Below are positions 36,111 through 49,379 of a stretch of 64,000 bases of DNA, piece after piece. A program made the position numbers and the translations under genes. Source of the stretch: Bidens hawaiensis (taxonomy: Eukaryota; Streptophyta; Magnoliopsida; Asterales; Asteraceae). Below the pieces are notes generated by a model. It worked only from the letters and a program-made list of their open reading frames with translations, searched no databases and was not told the origin of the DNA. The stretch's first letter is position 1. Each line of letters begins with the position of its first letter. Location of the stretch: the NCBI GenBank assembly GCA_021521415.1, contig JAIQDT010009206.1:1-64000 (forward strand). The letters are read 5' to 3'.

Positions 36111-38438
36111 AAGAAGGGATTTGAGAAACAATAGAGTGAGAAGGTGGCAGAGAAAGATAGCCGGTCAAGGAAGAAGGTGGTGAGACATCCACCCAACCAA
36201 AACGATAGAGAGTGGAGATTGAGGATGTTCGGGAGATCCTAGTCTATTGGAAGACTGGCAACAATAGATAGAAGAAAAGTGTGCTTATAATGCGAAGGTT
36301 GCACGGGAGCGGGCCATGCGCCCACCTTGAATGCCATAAAAGTTTTAAAAGGGTGGTAATTGTACATTCTGTATATTTTTAGTTTGCATTTTTCTTTAGT
36401 TTGTACAGTACTAATGGTATTTCAAGTGTACCATCATAGCAAAAACTAATTGTAGGGGATACCTCACGAGAAAAACTGGAATTTTTAAGTGTTCTGTAAA
36501 GTTTTTGACGGAATACAAGATTTCAATTAAGCTACTTAGAGTGCTTCCGTGTTCTTTTTGCTGTGGTTAATCCAGGTACGTGTATATTTTGTTGTATTTG
36601 GAACTTTTTGGGTGTAGTTCACTATAAACCCTCACGACACCTCACTCGTCCACTCTGGCTACCGGGAGGTTTGAAGGGCTTTTTGCATACGCTAAATGCA
36701 ATCATGGTTTCTACGAAAGTGAGTTAGGTCTTTTAACATTTCTAACTCGTTTAACAAAATTTATTATGATTTTAATTAATTCGGTTAAGTAATTATTTTA
36801 ATAAAAATTAATAGAAAAATCATTTTTACTTAACTTTTAAAAGACCTATGTCTTACACTTGTGAGAAGCTTGCTTCTACACGTCTCGAGATTTTACATAA
36901 TTGATTGTTCGGTGGTATTTGGATGAGACGAGAGTGCATGAGTGTTTACGAGCCGCATTTTTTACATTGCATTGTCATTCATACCAGGTGATTTAAGTTT
37001 CATAATCTATTTTGCTAATCTAGTTTTGAGTGTTAGAAGTGTAATTGTATTTTTGTTAAGTTGAACCATGGCATTAGAACCCCGAGTTTTAAAAATTGTT
37101 AAACACTCAATTTTGACCCCGTTCCTCAAATGTTCGTTAATTGTTTGAACATTTTAACATTGAGGACAATATAAATCTCGACTGTGGGGATGGGGGGGAA
37201 TCAAAAATTTTAGCCCGATAGTACGTCGAAAAGTGTTCGGAAACCATAGTTGTTAACTGTTAATTATTGCCATTAATGCCAAGTTATAGGTTTCTGTTCG
37301 TGGTTGGTTTTTCAGCTTCTCGATAGTTTTCCTTACAATTTTTTTCAAAAAGAAGTTGAAAATGGGGTCGTTTAGGCGGGGATAACGAGTCAGGGGGACG
37401 GGTATACACGTTTCATATCGGCAGCCCATAATTCCAGACATATTGTTAGCCCCCTTATACTTAACACACATATTATATAAAAATATAAAACATGTCCTAT
37501 CATTTATTGAGGGAAACCAGTATGTTTCGCAGAATTAGCACTTTCTTGTCACATGCTAATCGAGATATTAATACCACCACTTGTATAGAGATTAAGACTT
37601 TAGAAGACCCGTATAAACATTTTCCCCACTAAATGAAATTCCTTACCCAACATTATCCCCCTAGGAGCTCGTTTGGACCTTATTCCTTTTCATTTGGTAA
37701 ACCGAACATTACACACCTTTTCAGCCTTAGCCTTTATATTATTTTAACCCTGTGTGATGAAATCCAGTTCGTTATCGAGTTGTATATAGTCAAAAGAGTT
37801 GTAAATATGTGAATGTCAGAGTTGTATATATTTGTTTCAGTGTATTGTTTATCAGTTTAGTAAAAAAATCAAAAACAAAATTGAAAAATTCACCAAAAAG
37901 CCAAAAAGAAGTTATTAGTTATGTTCAGTATATGTAATTAGCAGTTTGTCTATTTTTGATTAATTGTTTGTGTTTTTATAAAACTAGGTTTCACCCACTT
38001 TAGTCACTAATATGCCTAATCCGCACTGAAACCTAAGCCTCAGCAAAACCCTTAGTCTGAGTCTTTATACAACCGGTGGGTAATGGGTGGAGATATGGCT
38101 GACCTGCAAGCATATTAAGTTGTGACTCATATTTGGTATTTGAGGGCAGAGACATATACTAGCACATCTTTTGCTAGTCCATATATTAAACCTAGATGAG
38201 TGTTGATAGTGTGAGGGGTATGAACATGTATGCCTAAACCTTTTGGGCGGGTCTATTGTTTTTATAGCATTAATATTTATAATTGTGGGTTATCAATCTA
38301 GAAAGTGTCAATCTGGAAACTTGTGTATGACCTTAAACCTTACTAGTATTAATGGTTATAATTGATATACCTATGATGTAGGTTAATGTTTACTTTAGGG
38401 TTTTGCTTGAGAGCAAGAAAACGACAATTGTGGGGATG
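36111..38438 (+). other. Element E 3' non-coding region, no RT or integrase
   Basis: 2.3 kb without readable pol motifs in any frame. ATTGAGGACAATATAA at about 37161 and TGTGGGGATGGGGGGG at about 37182 resemble the conserved post-pol block of Athila/Tat elements, suggesting that pol was deleted between protease and this block. The polypurine-like TGTGGGGATG lies at 38430-38438. Confidence 0.65.
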
Positions 38439-39670
38439 TGATGATCGGGTGTAAATCATTCAATTATTTGTATTATTTTATTAGTTTTAGTTAGTTTAGT
38501 ACGTGAACAATGATACTTCATATGTGTTTATATGTTGTAGGTCTTTGAACGTTAAATATGCTAAATTGGGACTTGTACGAGCATGGGATGAAGTCTTGGG
38601 ATGACCGGGGAGTAAACGGAAGCTAATCAAAGTGGAGAATTGAGCCTAAATATGTTATACAAGCGTTGGATTGGAAACAAGGCAAAAACATGGAATTTCA
38701 GGTCCAGCGTAACTTACTCTGGGCCTGGTGTAACCTATCCTAGATCCTGACATAAAGGGCGTAAGCAACTTATAAAACAATTGTGTTTGGTGTTGGAAAA
38801 CAAGACTCGGCGTAGCTTACGACGGGTAGGGGGTAACTTACGCCGGGTGCTAATATGTGACACAAACTTATGAGTTTTTAGGGTATAAAAGGAAATAATA
38901 AACCCTAACTCGTTATTAACTTCTTTGGCAGTTTTGGAATATCTTGGGACGATTTTTGGAGGTAGGAAACACCAATAAACATCATTCGATCGATGCCTAA
39001 AGGATTCCAATCATCAATTGAAGATCCATTGGCTACCATGAGAGGCTAATTCCCTTCGAATCATACCCGATATGTAGATTTTGTAACTTTCAGTACTTTC
39101 TCATCTATTAAGAATGATTGATTTGTAATTATCTTTGATTAATATGAGTATTGATGTGCATTCAGTTGGTTTAGGTTTATGTCGACTTGAATGATTAGTT
39201 TATGGATTGCTATAATAATTTCTTATAGGATTGTTTGATTAGTTGAATACAAAGAAGCATACAATTGTCCTTAGTTGAGTCACATTGGCAGGGGCCATTT
39301 GATAACCAGTGTCGTGTGTTAGCGATTGTTGATGCCTAAGGTTTAGCTCATTAATTAGTTTGTGTTAATCAATGATAGTTAATCTGTTAGGTTGCATGAG
39401 ATTACTGTTTGCTTGCATTCTTGAACCCCGAGTGTGATTTGCTTTTGTTAAATGTTTGAATTTGTTGAACTGCTTAATTAGTATTGAAACCAAACTATTT
39501 GTCAGTGTGATCAGCACTACAATTAATTACTTCATAATATTAGAAACTGGTTACACGTTACACTGACCACGTACTCCTCGTTGTTTCGACACCCTACTTA
39601 CTCTAGCTTGCTTAGGTGACTAAGAACTTAATTTAATTGATTTTGACTAGATAGCGACAGTCTAGCATCA
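38439..39670 (+). repeat. Element E 3' LTR
   Basis: 1232 bp, TGATGATCGG..TAGCATCA. TATA box TATAAAAG at 38884-38891. Upstream GTAACTTAC-type motif copies at about 38709-38850. Confidence 0.9.
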
Positions 39671-39675
39671 AACTA

Positions 39676-40206
39676 CATTTCGAGATAAAGTGCACAACAT
39701 AAATCATTTCGACATACTGATCATAACAAAGGTGAATATGCTCAAACTTTTATAACTCTTTAAATGGAGTCATTAACAGTTTACATGGGACCAAGTATCC
39801 CTGAAATTTTATAATCAAAAGTAATCACTAGCCCTCAAGCTATCATATAAGTTTGTCTGGATTCTTACATATGTGGTTGGTCGGTGGGCACACTACATCA
39901 CGCTTGGTCATTCCTCCACCATGAAAAGTCTGGTCAAAGTTATACATGTGTGGGGAATGATCTTGTTTATATTGGTAGTTGCTAAGTACTCGGACGTTGT
40001 CCGCTCGACAGTTTCGAGTTGAAGGTAAGCTTATAAAAGAATTTTGGTTTTAACTTAGTTGTTACCTTTTCCATGATGGGTCGGGTCACAAGTTACCTGT
40101 AGAGATCGACCAGGTTCATAAAATGTTTTAGCGTTAACGTGTTCACCAGCATGTGTTGCTCACATACATTATAAACTATATACAAGTAATTAGAAATAAA
40201 GGGATA
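39676..40206 (+). repeat. Element D 3' LTR, middle part
   Basis: Sequence between E's right target duplication (AACTA, 39671-39675) and solo LTR G. It fits only as the continuation of the LTR begun at 10169. No coding potential. Confidence 0.5.
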
Positions 40207-40682
40207 TGGTGATAATCGATGTCGAAAGGTCAATCAAAAACATTTATAAAATACCTTTACTAGCAAGGGCAAGTAAGATGTCGAGTCCACAGGAAATTAG
40301 TGGAAAGTGCTAATCAAATTCATAATTTATAAAATATTAAACTGAGTGTACAGACGATGTCAAGTGTTTTGAAATATTTGTTAAGCAAAAACAATGTTAC
40401 TTTGATTTGTAAACAGTTATGAGGAAATAACCAATCTCCAGGTTTTAGGTTGAGAAGCAAGTTGGGCAAGTACAATTAAACCTATATGAAAATCTCTTTG
40501 TTTGAACTAATAAGCAAAAGACTAAATATTTAGCTCTACTGATTATCAAAACTTAATCCGAATAATTGGCACAGCTGAATAATAATCTAATTGATTTCCA
40601 GTTTTAGGTATTGATGAATGAAATCAATGCTATGGCTAATGATAAACGGGTCAATAAAGATAAGAACTCAATCCTAAATGTT

Positions 40683-41895
40683 TGTTGGGTCAAGAAATTG
40701 ACCTAAGGGGAGATTGTTGAGTCAAAGATTTGACCTAAATGAAGTACATGGAAGATTGGAATCTTCTCAACCTCCTCTGAATTTTCTAAGTAATGGATCC
40801 GAGCACACCTTAGACCTCCGAGCAAGCTTTCACTTAGCCGAGTACGATATTTTGCCTACCGAGCAAGGTTTACTTCAAGTAGTCTTCTTAAGTGGATATC
40901 CGAGCAGGGTTTGCAAATTAGTGCATTGCCGAGTAAGGTACACTAATTTATGTAAATCCGGGCAAGGTTCACTTTATCAAGCAAGTCTGTTCTTCATAAC
41001 CAAGTATATTACTCTTCCGAGTAAGGTTTGGTTAACCAAGTCCAAGAAGCCAAGTGATTGGAAGACCGGGCAAGGTATTCATTAATAAGTATGATCCAAG
41101 TATGCTTGATAATCTAAAGGAATATCTCTAAATAATATCGGGTAAGGTTCAGCTCGAGCAAGGAACAGTACTCCCGAGTACACTTTGCTAATAAGTTATT
41201 TTATAGCAAAGAGCTGAAATGGATCATTAAAGAACAAGGTTGCTCGTAAGGAGTTGTCGGGCAAAGTATGGCAAATTCTAGAAAACTGAAGTCTGTTCGG
41301 TGAGTATTTTACTTAGTGAAATACTCTTTAAGTAAAGTCTACCCAGAAACTGATCCCGGGCACACTTCTATGTTACCAAGTTATGAAGGATGGCCGAGCA
41401 TTCTCGGAAAGACAAGATTGATGCAAAGCCTACCCGGAAGACTTGTTTTACACTTAGTTTATTTTGAATATGTAATTTGAATATGTATGACTGTATTTAG
41501 GGTTTCTAGAAGGAATGACAGCTGTCGTAGGTTGGCAGGCCTATAAATAGAATATTTAGGGCACGCCGCCAAAAAGAGCACAATACGGATAAGACAGACA
41601 CATTAATTGAAAAAATATTGTGTGACGGCTGTCTTAGGATTCCTAGAAAACCCTAAATCGATTATCCTTTTGTATGATTAATATTATATAAATGGAAATC
41701 TTTTGAGTGAATCTTAAGTGTGCTTTCTACCTTTGATTATTCATTGCAACCGTATGTTTGTTATTGATTCCGCCTTTAACAAATGGATATCTTTCTAAAT
41801 ATAGCAACCCGTCATTAACTCTTTTGTCGACACATCAATCTGTGTGAGTTATGACATGATTAATTAAGATCCAGCTGAAATCGAAGGGACCGACA
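40683..41895 (+). repeat. Element F 5' LTR
   Basis: Packed with CCGAGCAAGG/CCGAGTAAGG/CGGGCAAGG words (more than ten between 40817 and 41420). TATA box TATAAATA at 41542-41549. The first 32 bases, including a purine tract AAGGGGAGAT, are repeated in diverged form so that a second TGTTGAGTC start follows at 40715. Confidence 0.95.
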
Positions 41896-41897
41896 AG

Positions 41898-41909
41898 TGG
41901 TATCAGAGC
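41898..41909 (+). other. Element F primer binding site (tRNA-iMet)
   Basis: TGGTATCAGAGC, two bases after the LTR end. Confidence 0.95.
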
Positions 41910-42193
41910 TTGTTACTGCTATTTTGGAAAGATTGTTGCTGATTGAAGATTTGAAGAAGAATGACGTAAGCAGACCTCTGTTCCATTGATTTGTGACGTT
42001 AGCAGCCCTGTTTTTCATTTTTCTTCCAAATCTACAATCTACCGGTGTTTTTTCTTTCTTATCTCAATTAAAGTTCTAATCTTTATATCTAAATCTTGTT
42101 CTAATCACATCAGACACATCAGATCTGAGCATTCTGTTTTCAGATCTGATTATTTTGAAATTTTTTTAAGGAAACTGATTTTTAATTTTCAAA

Positions 42194-45100
42194 ATGTCTG
42201 GATATGAGGAATAAGAGGTGTCTACTAACAAGATACCAAGGTTGTATGGACAGGAAAACTTTATCAAATGGAAAGTACTCTTTGAAGCAGCCGTATGCTA
42301 CAATGATATTGATATGTGGAACTCCATCAAAAATGGTCCACAAACTACTGTTGAAGAAGGTGCAAATGCAACTGCAACTGCTGCTGTAAGAGAAAAAATG
42401 AGAAAGGTGGATGACAAAGCCTTAGCTATGATTAAGCTAGGTTTGTCTTGGGAGATTCTGACCAAGGTGGCTCATCACACAACAGCCAAGCAAATGTATG
42501 ATGCCATCCTTGAAATGTATGAAGGGAATACTGAACTAAAGAACATAAAGAAGCAAAGATTGAAGCAACAGTTGGAAAGGTTCAAGTATAGGGATGGAGA
42601 AAGGTTGAAATCAATACTAGAACGTTTTCTAAGTATTGTGAATGAGTTGAGGACAACTGATTATGTAATGACTGACTTTGATTTGAATACAAAGTTACTC
42701 AACTCAATGCCAAAAGAATGGTATACTGCTTGCAAATTCATCCTTCAGAAGCAAAATTTCAATGAATTGAAATTGGATGATGTTGTATGCTTTCTTCAGG
42801 CTGCAGAACTTGAAATGATAGAGAATGAGATGATTAAGGAAGATAGACCCTGCTTCAATGTTTCAAATGCATTGATTGCACCCATGGGAAATCTGTCTAC
42901 CAAGAACCAACAGCAAATTCCCATTATTTAAGAACCAGCTGAACATAATGTTGTTACTCCAAAATCTTTCATTGGAGGTAGCACAAGTAATCAAGGAATT
43001 CAGCAGAGGTTCAATGTGCAAATGATTGATGATACTGATTCTGCCTCCAAGCCAATTGGAAATGTTCCTAATACTGGCACAGGACATGGTCAAAGCAATG
43101 AAACACAAGCTTTGTTGTCTATGTTTACTGAGTCATATAATGCATTTGTTGCAAAGAATATAATTCACACAAGTGTGGTACAAGATGATTTAGAACAACT
43201 TGATGCAGATGACTTGGAAGACATGGATTTGAAGTGGCAAGTTGCCATGTTGGGTTTGAGAAGTAAAAGGCTGTATAACAGAACTGGTAGATCTCTGGTT
43301 TCTGGTCCTAATGACAGGATTGGATTTGACAAGTCAAAAGCAATATGCTACAATTGTCAGCAACCTGGTCATTTTGCAAGAGAATGCAATCAACCAAGAA
43401 ATTTTCAAATGAATCAATTCCAAAATCAACAACCAGGAGGTCAGCATCAATATCAACAAAATCAACCAAGAGGTCAGCAGCATTACCAACAAAATCAGCC
43501 AAGATTCAACAACAACAACAGTCATTTGAACAACTTTAACAACAACAACTTCAATCCCAACAACAATTACAACCCCAACTTCAACAACTTTTAGCCTCAA
43601 ATGAATAATCAACAACAAAGTATGCAACAGACTCAAGGTTTTCAAATGAATAACAATCAAAACCTTCAAGCAGCTCAAAATGTTCCAAACAACACTATTC
43701 CAGTAAATCAAAATTAGATCAGAAATCAAGGAAATGTGGCAGTGAGTACACAGCATGAAGGAAATTTTGATTGGAGCAATCATGAAGAGGACATTGCAGA
43801 TGATATCAGGAAAGCAAATGTGGCATTCATGGCCATAATTGAGAAAGAAAAAGGATCATCATCTCAGGTACACTCTGCTCCTACAGTTGATTTAAATGAA
43901 CTTATCATTGAATTGAAAACAAAGGTAGGCAAGCTGGAAAGTGAGTGTTTTAGAAAACAAAGCATCATCAATGAGTATGAGGCAAGTAAGTTTGATCAGT
44001 GATGAAAAGATTAAAAGCCTTGAAGATGATTGCATGATCATTTACAGAACTCAAACTAGATACACCACTGAGATTGATGGATTAAAGAAGATGTTGGTTG
44101 AAGAAAAGGTGCAAAACACAAGACTAAAGGTTGAAACTGAATTTCTGAAGAATTTGATCTCAACAGGAAACATATGTGGTATACTGAACCAGGTGAAGGA
44201 ACAAGACAAATACAAAACAGTACCACCTCCATTCAACAACAACTTCATGCCAAAAGTTGACAAAGAGAAAAGAGATGCATACTTGCAACAATTCGGAGAT
44301 GTTTTTCAAGACAAGGAAGAATTTGTTGATTTGTACAAAAAGGTAGAAGTGAATGAAGAAGTAGAGTTTGTGATTAAGAAAGAAGTAAAATATGATAAGT
44401 CAATTGGAGTTCAAGTCTCTGAGGATGACTTTGATTCAGTTGAGTTGGATCAAGATGATTTGAGTGATCAAATTACTGAAAAGGAAATCAAAGCTGCTGA
44501 AAGAGGAAGAAAATATAAGAAACCTGAATCTGTTGATAAACTTCCAAAGTATCCACCAGTCCCACCAAGATTGAAGAAACAGAATGATAAAATGAAAAGA
44601 GAACATGTTTCTTTTGATATTTGTGAAAGGAGGAAGATAAACTACAATGCAGTCAGACCACCAAGCAAGGCTGTATTGGGTAAGATAAAGCAGAACAACA
44701 AAAAGAAGATGGTGACTGAAAAAGTTGATACAAAAAATTTTATCCAGTTTATCCATTCTTTTCTAGTCATGAGGTGTTGGATGTTGGAGAAGTGGAAACT
44801 ATGGAAGAGTATGAGAAAAGACAGTCAAGGGTTAGAGAAAGCAGTGATGAAGAACCTATGATTATGGAGAAAATTGTCTTTGTCAAAAGCAAACTTGAAA
44901 GACAAGACATCAAGATTGAGGAATTTGTTCCTTTTTCAATTGATTTTGATGGTTTAAAGAATCAGAAGACTCTAGGAGTCAAGACACCTAAGCCAAGTGA
45001 AAGATATAAGAAACCAAAAGAACATGAAATATTCAAAGGCAAGGTTTGGTGCAAAAGGTGTGATGAATATGGACACCACACAGATTCATGTAATGAAAGA

Positions 45101-45796
45101 TTCAAATTCCAACCATTTCATGTACCAGATGGAACAAAGTATGGGCAAGACTTTGTCCTGTATAAAAAGAAGTATGATGAATATCTGGGAAAAGGAAAGG
45201 TGTGTGGAAATGAAACCATGAACAAAGAAGAGAAGAAATCCTAAAAGGAGACAAGGATTGAGAAGAAAGTGGCTGAACTAGCAAGAAGAAGTAGATCTCC
45301 TAAGAAGCATGAGGAACTGACAAAAAAGAACTATCAGTCTATGAGAATCAAGCAAGATACTCAATCAGTTAAATCTGATAGCTCTCAAGGATCATCTAGC
45401 AGTGAGAAGACAAGAAGAAAAGATGCATATTCTAGAAATAAACCAACAGAACTCACTGGTGATAAGAAGTTTCTATTAAGACATGGATATGAACCACATG
45501 GTTTCCTTTGGAAACCTAAGACTGAGAGTAAGGTTGAGCAAGTTGCTGATGTGAGAGACTACTCTGAGAAGAAGGACTATGTGATAAAGGAGTATGCCAC
45601 TGACTCAGATGAATACCATTGCCCAACCTCACTTGTCAAAACTCCAAGAGAGTGTGGTTATGAAACTGATCATTCAGACAACTTAGAATTGGCTCATGAA
45701 GATCCTAAACCAACAACACTCACTTCCCAAGCTGTGTCTGAAACTGAATCTGATGAACTGCAAGTTGATAAGGCTTGCACTTCATCACTTAACTAA
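42194..45796 (+). pseudogene. Element F gag with two zinc knuckles, multiply broken
   Basis: ATG 42194 (MSGYEE) is followed by a TAA in codon 7, then STNKIPRLYGQENFIKWKV opens the UBN2-type capsid region (MYDAILEMYEGN, LLNSMPKEWYTA). Further in-frame stops: 42929, 43592, 43715, 45241. Frameshifts near 43990 and 44770. Nucleocapsid knuckle CYNCQQPGHFAREC at 43346-43387, then a Gln/Asn-rich stretch to about 43600, a coiled-coil-like Lys/Glu-rich region (43900-44900), a second knuckle CKRCDEYGHHTDSC at 45050-45091, and an acidic tail to TAA 45794. Total about 1200 codons, far longer than usual copia gag (300-400) and parallel to element A. Confidence 0.9.
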
Positions 45797-45807
45797 TCAA
45801 ATTTTCT

Positions 45808-48800
45808 TTGTATGTGCAGGAACAGTCCACTCCTCTAAATGACATATGGTATATGGATAGTGGTTGTTCTAGGCACATGACTTGTGACAAGAGATCTCTT
45901 GTCAATTATGAAGAGAAGTATGAAGGTCCAGTAGCTTTTGGGAGTGATGAGAATGGTGGAAAGATTGTTGGAAAAGGAATCTTAACAAATGGGAAAGTCT
46001 CATTTGATAATGTATTTCATGTTGAAGGTCTTCAGTACAATCTGCTGGGTATATAAAAAATGTGTGATAAGGGTTATAAAGTCAGTTTTGATGATTCACA
46101 CTGTTTCATTTTAAAACCTGATTTTGTAATTCCACCTGAAATGATTATGATGATGGCACCAAAAATGGTAACTTGTATGAATTGAATATGAAAGAAGCTA
46201 TTTTAAGAGGAGGTGCATGTTTTGTTTCCAAAGCCACTGAAAATGAGTCAAAATTGTGGCATAGGAAACTGTGTCATGTGAACTTGAAGAACATGAATAG
46301 ACTTGTCAAAGGTGAGCATGTCATAGGCTTACCTGCAAGAGAATTCAAGTTGGAAGATCATTGTGATTCATGTCAAAGGGAAAACAACACAAATCTACTC
46401 ATAAGTCAAAACTCATCAACTCAATTGATCAAATACTTGAATTACTTCACATGGATCTCTTTGGTCCAGTGAGTGTACCAAGTATCGGGAAGAAAAGATA
46501 TTGTCTGGTGATCATTGATGACTATTCAAGATACACTTGGGTTTATTTCCTAAGTACCAAGGATGAGAATGCAGAGTTGATTAAAGGTTGTGTAACAATG
46601 ATTGAGAACAAGTTGAATAAGACAGTCAAGATGATGAGAAGTGACAATGGCACTGAGTTCAAGAATGGAGTTATGCAAGAATTCTGTGAAGCAAAAGGAA
46701 TACAACAACAATTCTCAGCTCCTAGAACTCCTGAACAAAATGGTGTAGCAGAAAGAAGAAACAGAACACTTATTGAAGCTGCAAGAACCATGTTAGCAGA
46801 TGCTAATCTGCCTGTCACTTTTTGGGCTGAATCTATAAATACAGCCTGCTATGTTCAGAACAGGGTACTTGTCAACAAAAGGCTTAACAAAACTCCATAT
46901 GAAATATTTCACAACAGAAAGCCTTACATTTCAAGCCCTTTGGATGCAAATGTTTTCTACTGAACACTAGAGACTATTTGAACAAGTTTCAAACAAAGTC
47001 CCTGGATTGTTTCTTTGTTGGATATTCTACACACTCAAAAGCCTACAGAGTCTATGTAAAAGATCACTTGAGTGTTATAGAATCTTCTGACATCATTTTT
47101 AATGAGAATCAATTCAATACAGTTGATGGTGCAGCATGGCTGTTTGATCATGAGAAGTTAATAAGGTCTTTCAAGATTTATCCTGAAGACTTTGATGAAT
47201 CTTTCTACAAGACCAGTGAATTTGAAGAGAAAAAGAAGAAGTCATTGGACTTGGAAGAATTATGGAAGAAGGTTGCTGAAAAGGAAAAGGAATATACTTC
47301 TGTGAAGAACTCCTCATGTGATATTGGTGAACCTAATCAAGAAAACAATCACAATGTTAAACATAATCAACTGAGAACAATCAAGACAATCAAGATGCAC
47401 AAAATGATCAAGTTTCAGAATGAGGGTGACATAAGCAACCAAGCAAGTGGAGAAGAAGCTGCATCTACAGCAAGATTTCAAGATCTATTTCAAAGATTGA
47501 ACTTAGAAAATAATGGTGCATCTACTTCAAGACAACATAATGATGAAGCACCAGAATTTCATGATGCAGAGACTGATTTGATCATTGAAGAACCAGAACT
47601 CAATGAGTCAAATCTTGACACAACTATGTCTACGGATATGATTGTTCAAACTCCTTATGTGGAAAAGAATCATCCTTCTAAAAACATCATTGGTGATTTG
47701 CATGAAAGAGTTACAAGAAGTCATTCTGAAATTGCAAAAATTTGTCTTTACTCTTGTTTTCTATCCCAAATAGAACCAAAGAACATAGCACAAGCATTAA
47801 AAGATAATAGTTGGGTGGAAGCAATGCAAGAGGAATTGGCACAATTTAGAGATCTGCATGTGTGGGATCTTGTTGATAAGCCATTTGACAGATATGCAAT
47901 TGGAACCAAATGGGTGTTAAGAAACAAAAGGGATGAAAGGGGTTTAGTGATTAAGAATAAAGCTAGACTTGTAGCACTGGGATGTCTTCAAGAAGAAGGA
48001 ATAGACTTTGAGGAAGTTTTTGCACCAGTTGCAAGACTTGAAGCTATCAGGATTTTTCTTGCATATGCTACCTCAAAGAACATTAAAGTGTTCCAGCTTG
48101 ATGTTAAGTCTGCATTTCTAAATGGAAAGATTGATGAAGAGGTGTATGTTGCTCAACCTCCAGGTTTTGAGGATCCAATGTATCCAAACAGGGTGTATAA
48201 GTTAAACAAAGCCCTTTATGGATTGCATCAGGCTCCTAGAGCATGGTATGATGAGCTGTCAACTCATCTTCTTGAAAATGGTTTCAAACGAGGAGCCATT
48301 GACAAGACACTCTTCTACAAAAGAAAGGGATCAGACTTGCTTCTAGTACAAGTGTATGTGGATGACATCATCTTTGGTTCTACAAATGAACAAATGTGTA
48401 TGGAGTTTGAAGGGGTAATGAAGTCCAAATACAGCATGAGTTCTATGGGAGAAATGAACTTCTTTCTAGGATTGCAAGTTCAACAGAAGGCTGAGGGGAT
48501 TTTCATTCATCAAAGCAAATATGTGCAGGACATCTTGAACAAGTTCAACTGTCATGAGTACAAGACTGCTTCAACTCCAATGGACACCAAAGAGAAGATG
48601 ATTGCAGATGAAAAGGGGGAGCCTATAGATGAACATGAATATAGAGCCAAAATTGGATCTCTGATGTATTTGACTGCAACAAGACCAGATATCATGTTTA
48701 CTGTATGTGTGTGTGTAAGATTCCAATCAAGTCCAAAAGTCTCCCACATGAATGCTGTTAAAAGAATATTCAGATATTTGAAGGGAAGACCAGACTTAGG

Positions 48801-49305
48801 GATTTGGTATCCAAAGAACCAAGCTTTTGATCTGATTGCATATACAGACAGTGACTATGATGGCTGCAACATGAGCAGAAAGTCAACCTCAGGTGGATGT
48901 CAATTTTTGGGTGAAAGGCTAGTGTCATGGCAATTTAAAAAGCAGACTACAGTTTCAATCTCTACTGCAGAAGCTGAATATGTTGCTGCATCTGCCTGCT
49001 GTGCACAAGTTCTATGGATTCAAAATCAGATGCTGGACTATGGTTTGAATTTCTTGAACACCCCTATTCTTATTGACAATAATGCTGCATATTTTACTGT
49101 TAAAAATCCAGTTCAACATTCCAAAACTAAGCACATTGAAATCAGACATCATTTCATCAGAGATTGCAGTGAAAAGGGTTTGATTGAAATGCAAAGGGTT
49201 GATACAAGTGACAATTTGGCTGACCTATTCACCAAACCACTTGATAGAACCAGGTTCAACTTTCTTCTGAAAGCCCTGGGAATGATCAACTCTGATGAAA
49301 TATGA
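45808..49305 (+). pseudogene. Element F pol: protease, integrase, RT, RNase H
   Basis: Begins after TGTGCAGGAACAG with LNDIWYMDSGCSRHMT (protease). A TAA at 46054 and frameshifts near 46150, 46370 and 46930 break protease and integrase. Integrase: [60 protein letters not shown]. From 46978 the frame is open to 49305 (775 codons) and includes a complete RT ([15 protein letters not shown] near 48085; [11 protein letters not shown] near 48350) and RNase H ([33 protein letters not shown]), ending MINSDEI. The intact RT-RH part is the best-preserved coding stretch of the locus. Confidence 0.94.
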
Positions 49306-49379
49306 TTAAGGATGTGTGTCTGGTTGTGTGTCTCTCTGTGCTAACTGATTATTTTGACAGAGGTTACACCTTATAAATG

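Larger units (their letters stand above)
11168..39670 (+). mobile_element. Element E: Athila/Tat-like Ty3/gypsy, gag-protease only, host of nested element A
   Basis: LTRs start TGATGAYCRGG and end TAGCATCA. Target duplication AACTA is at 11163-11167 and 39671-39675. Removing A (12034-32872 plus one GTGCC copy), E is about 7.7 kb. Primer site TGGCGCC..CCGGGGA follows the 5' LTR, as in Athila/Tat elements (tRNA-Asp type). It contains degenerate gag and an aspartic protease; no reverse transcriptase, RNase H or integrase motif could be found in 36111-38438. LTR identity is roughly 90% by eye over the first 180 bp. Confidence 0.88.

Noticed and set aside
36111..38438. Reverse transcriptase or integrase in element E
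   Set aside because: No catalytic motif could be read in any frame; only the post-pol signature remains.
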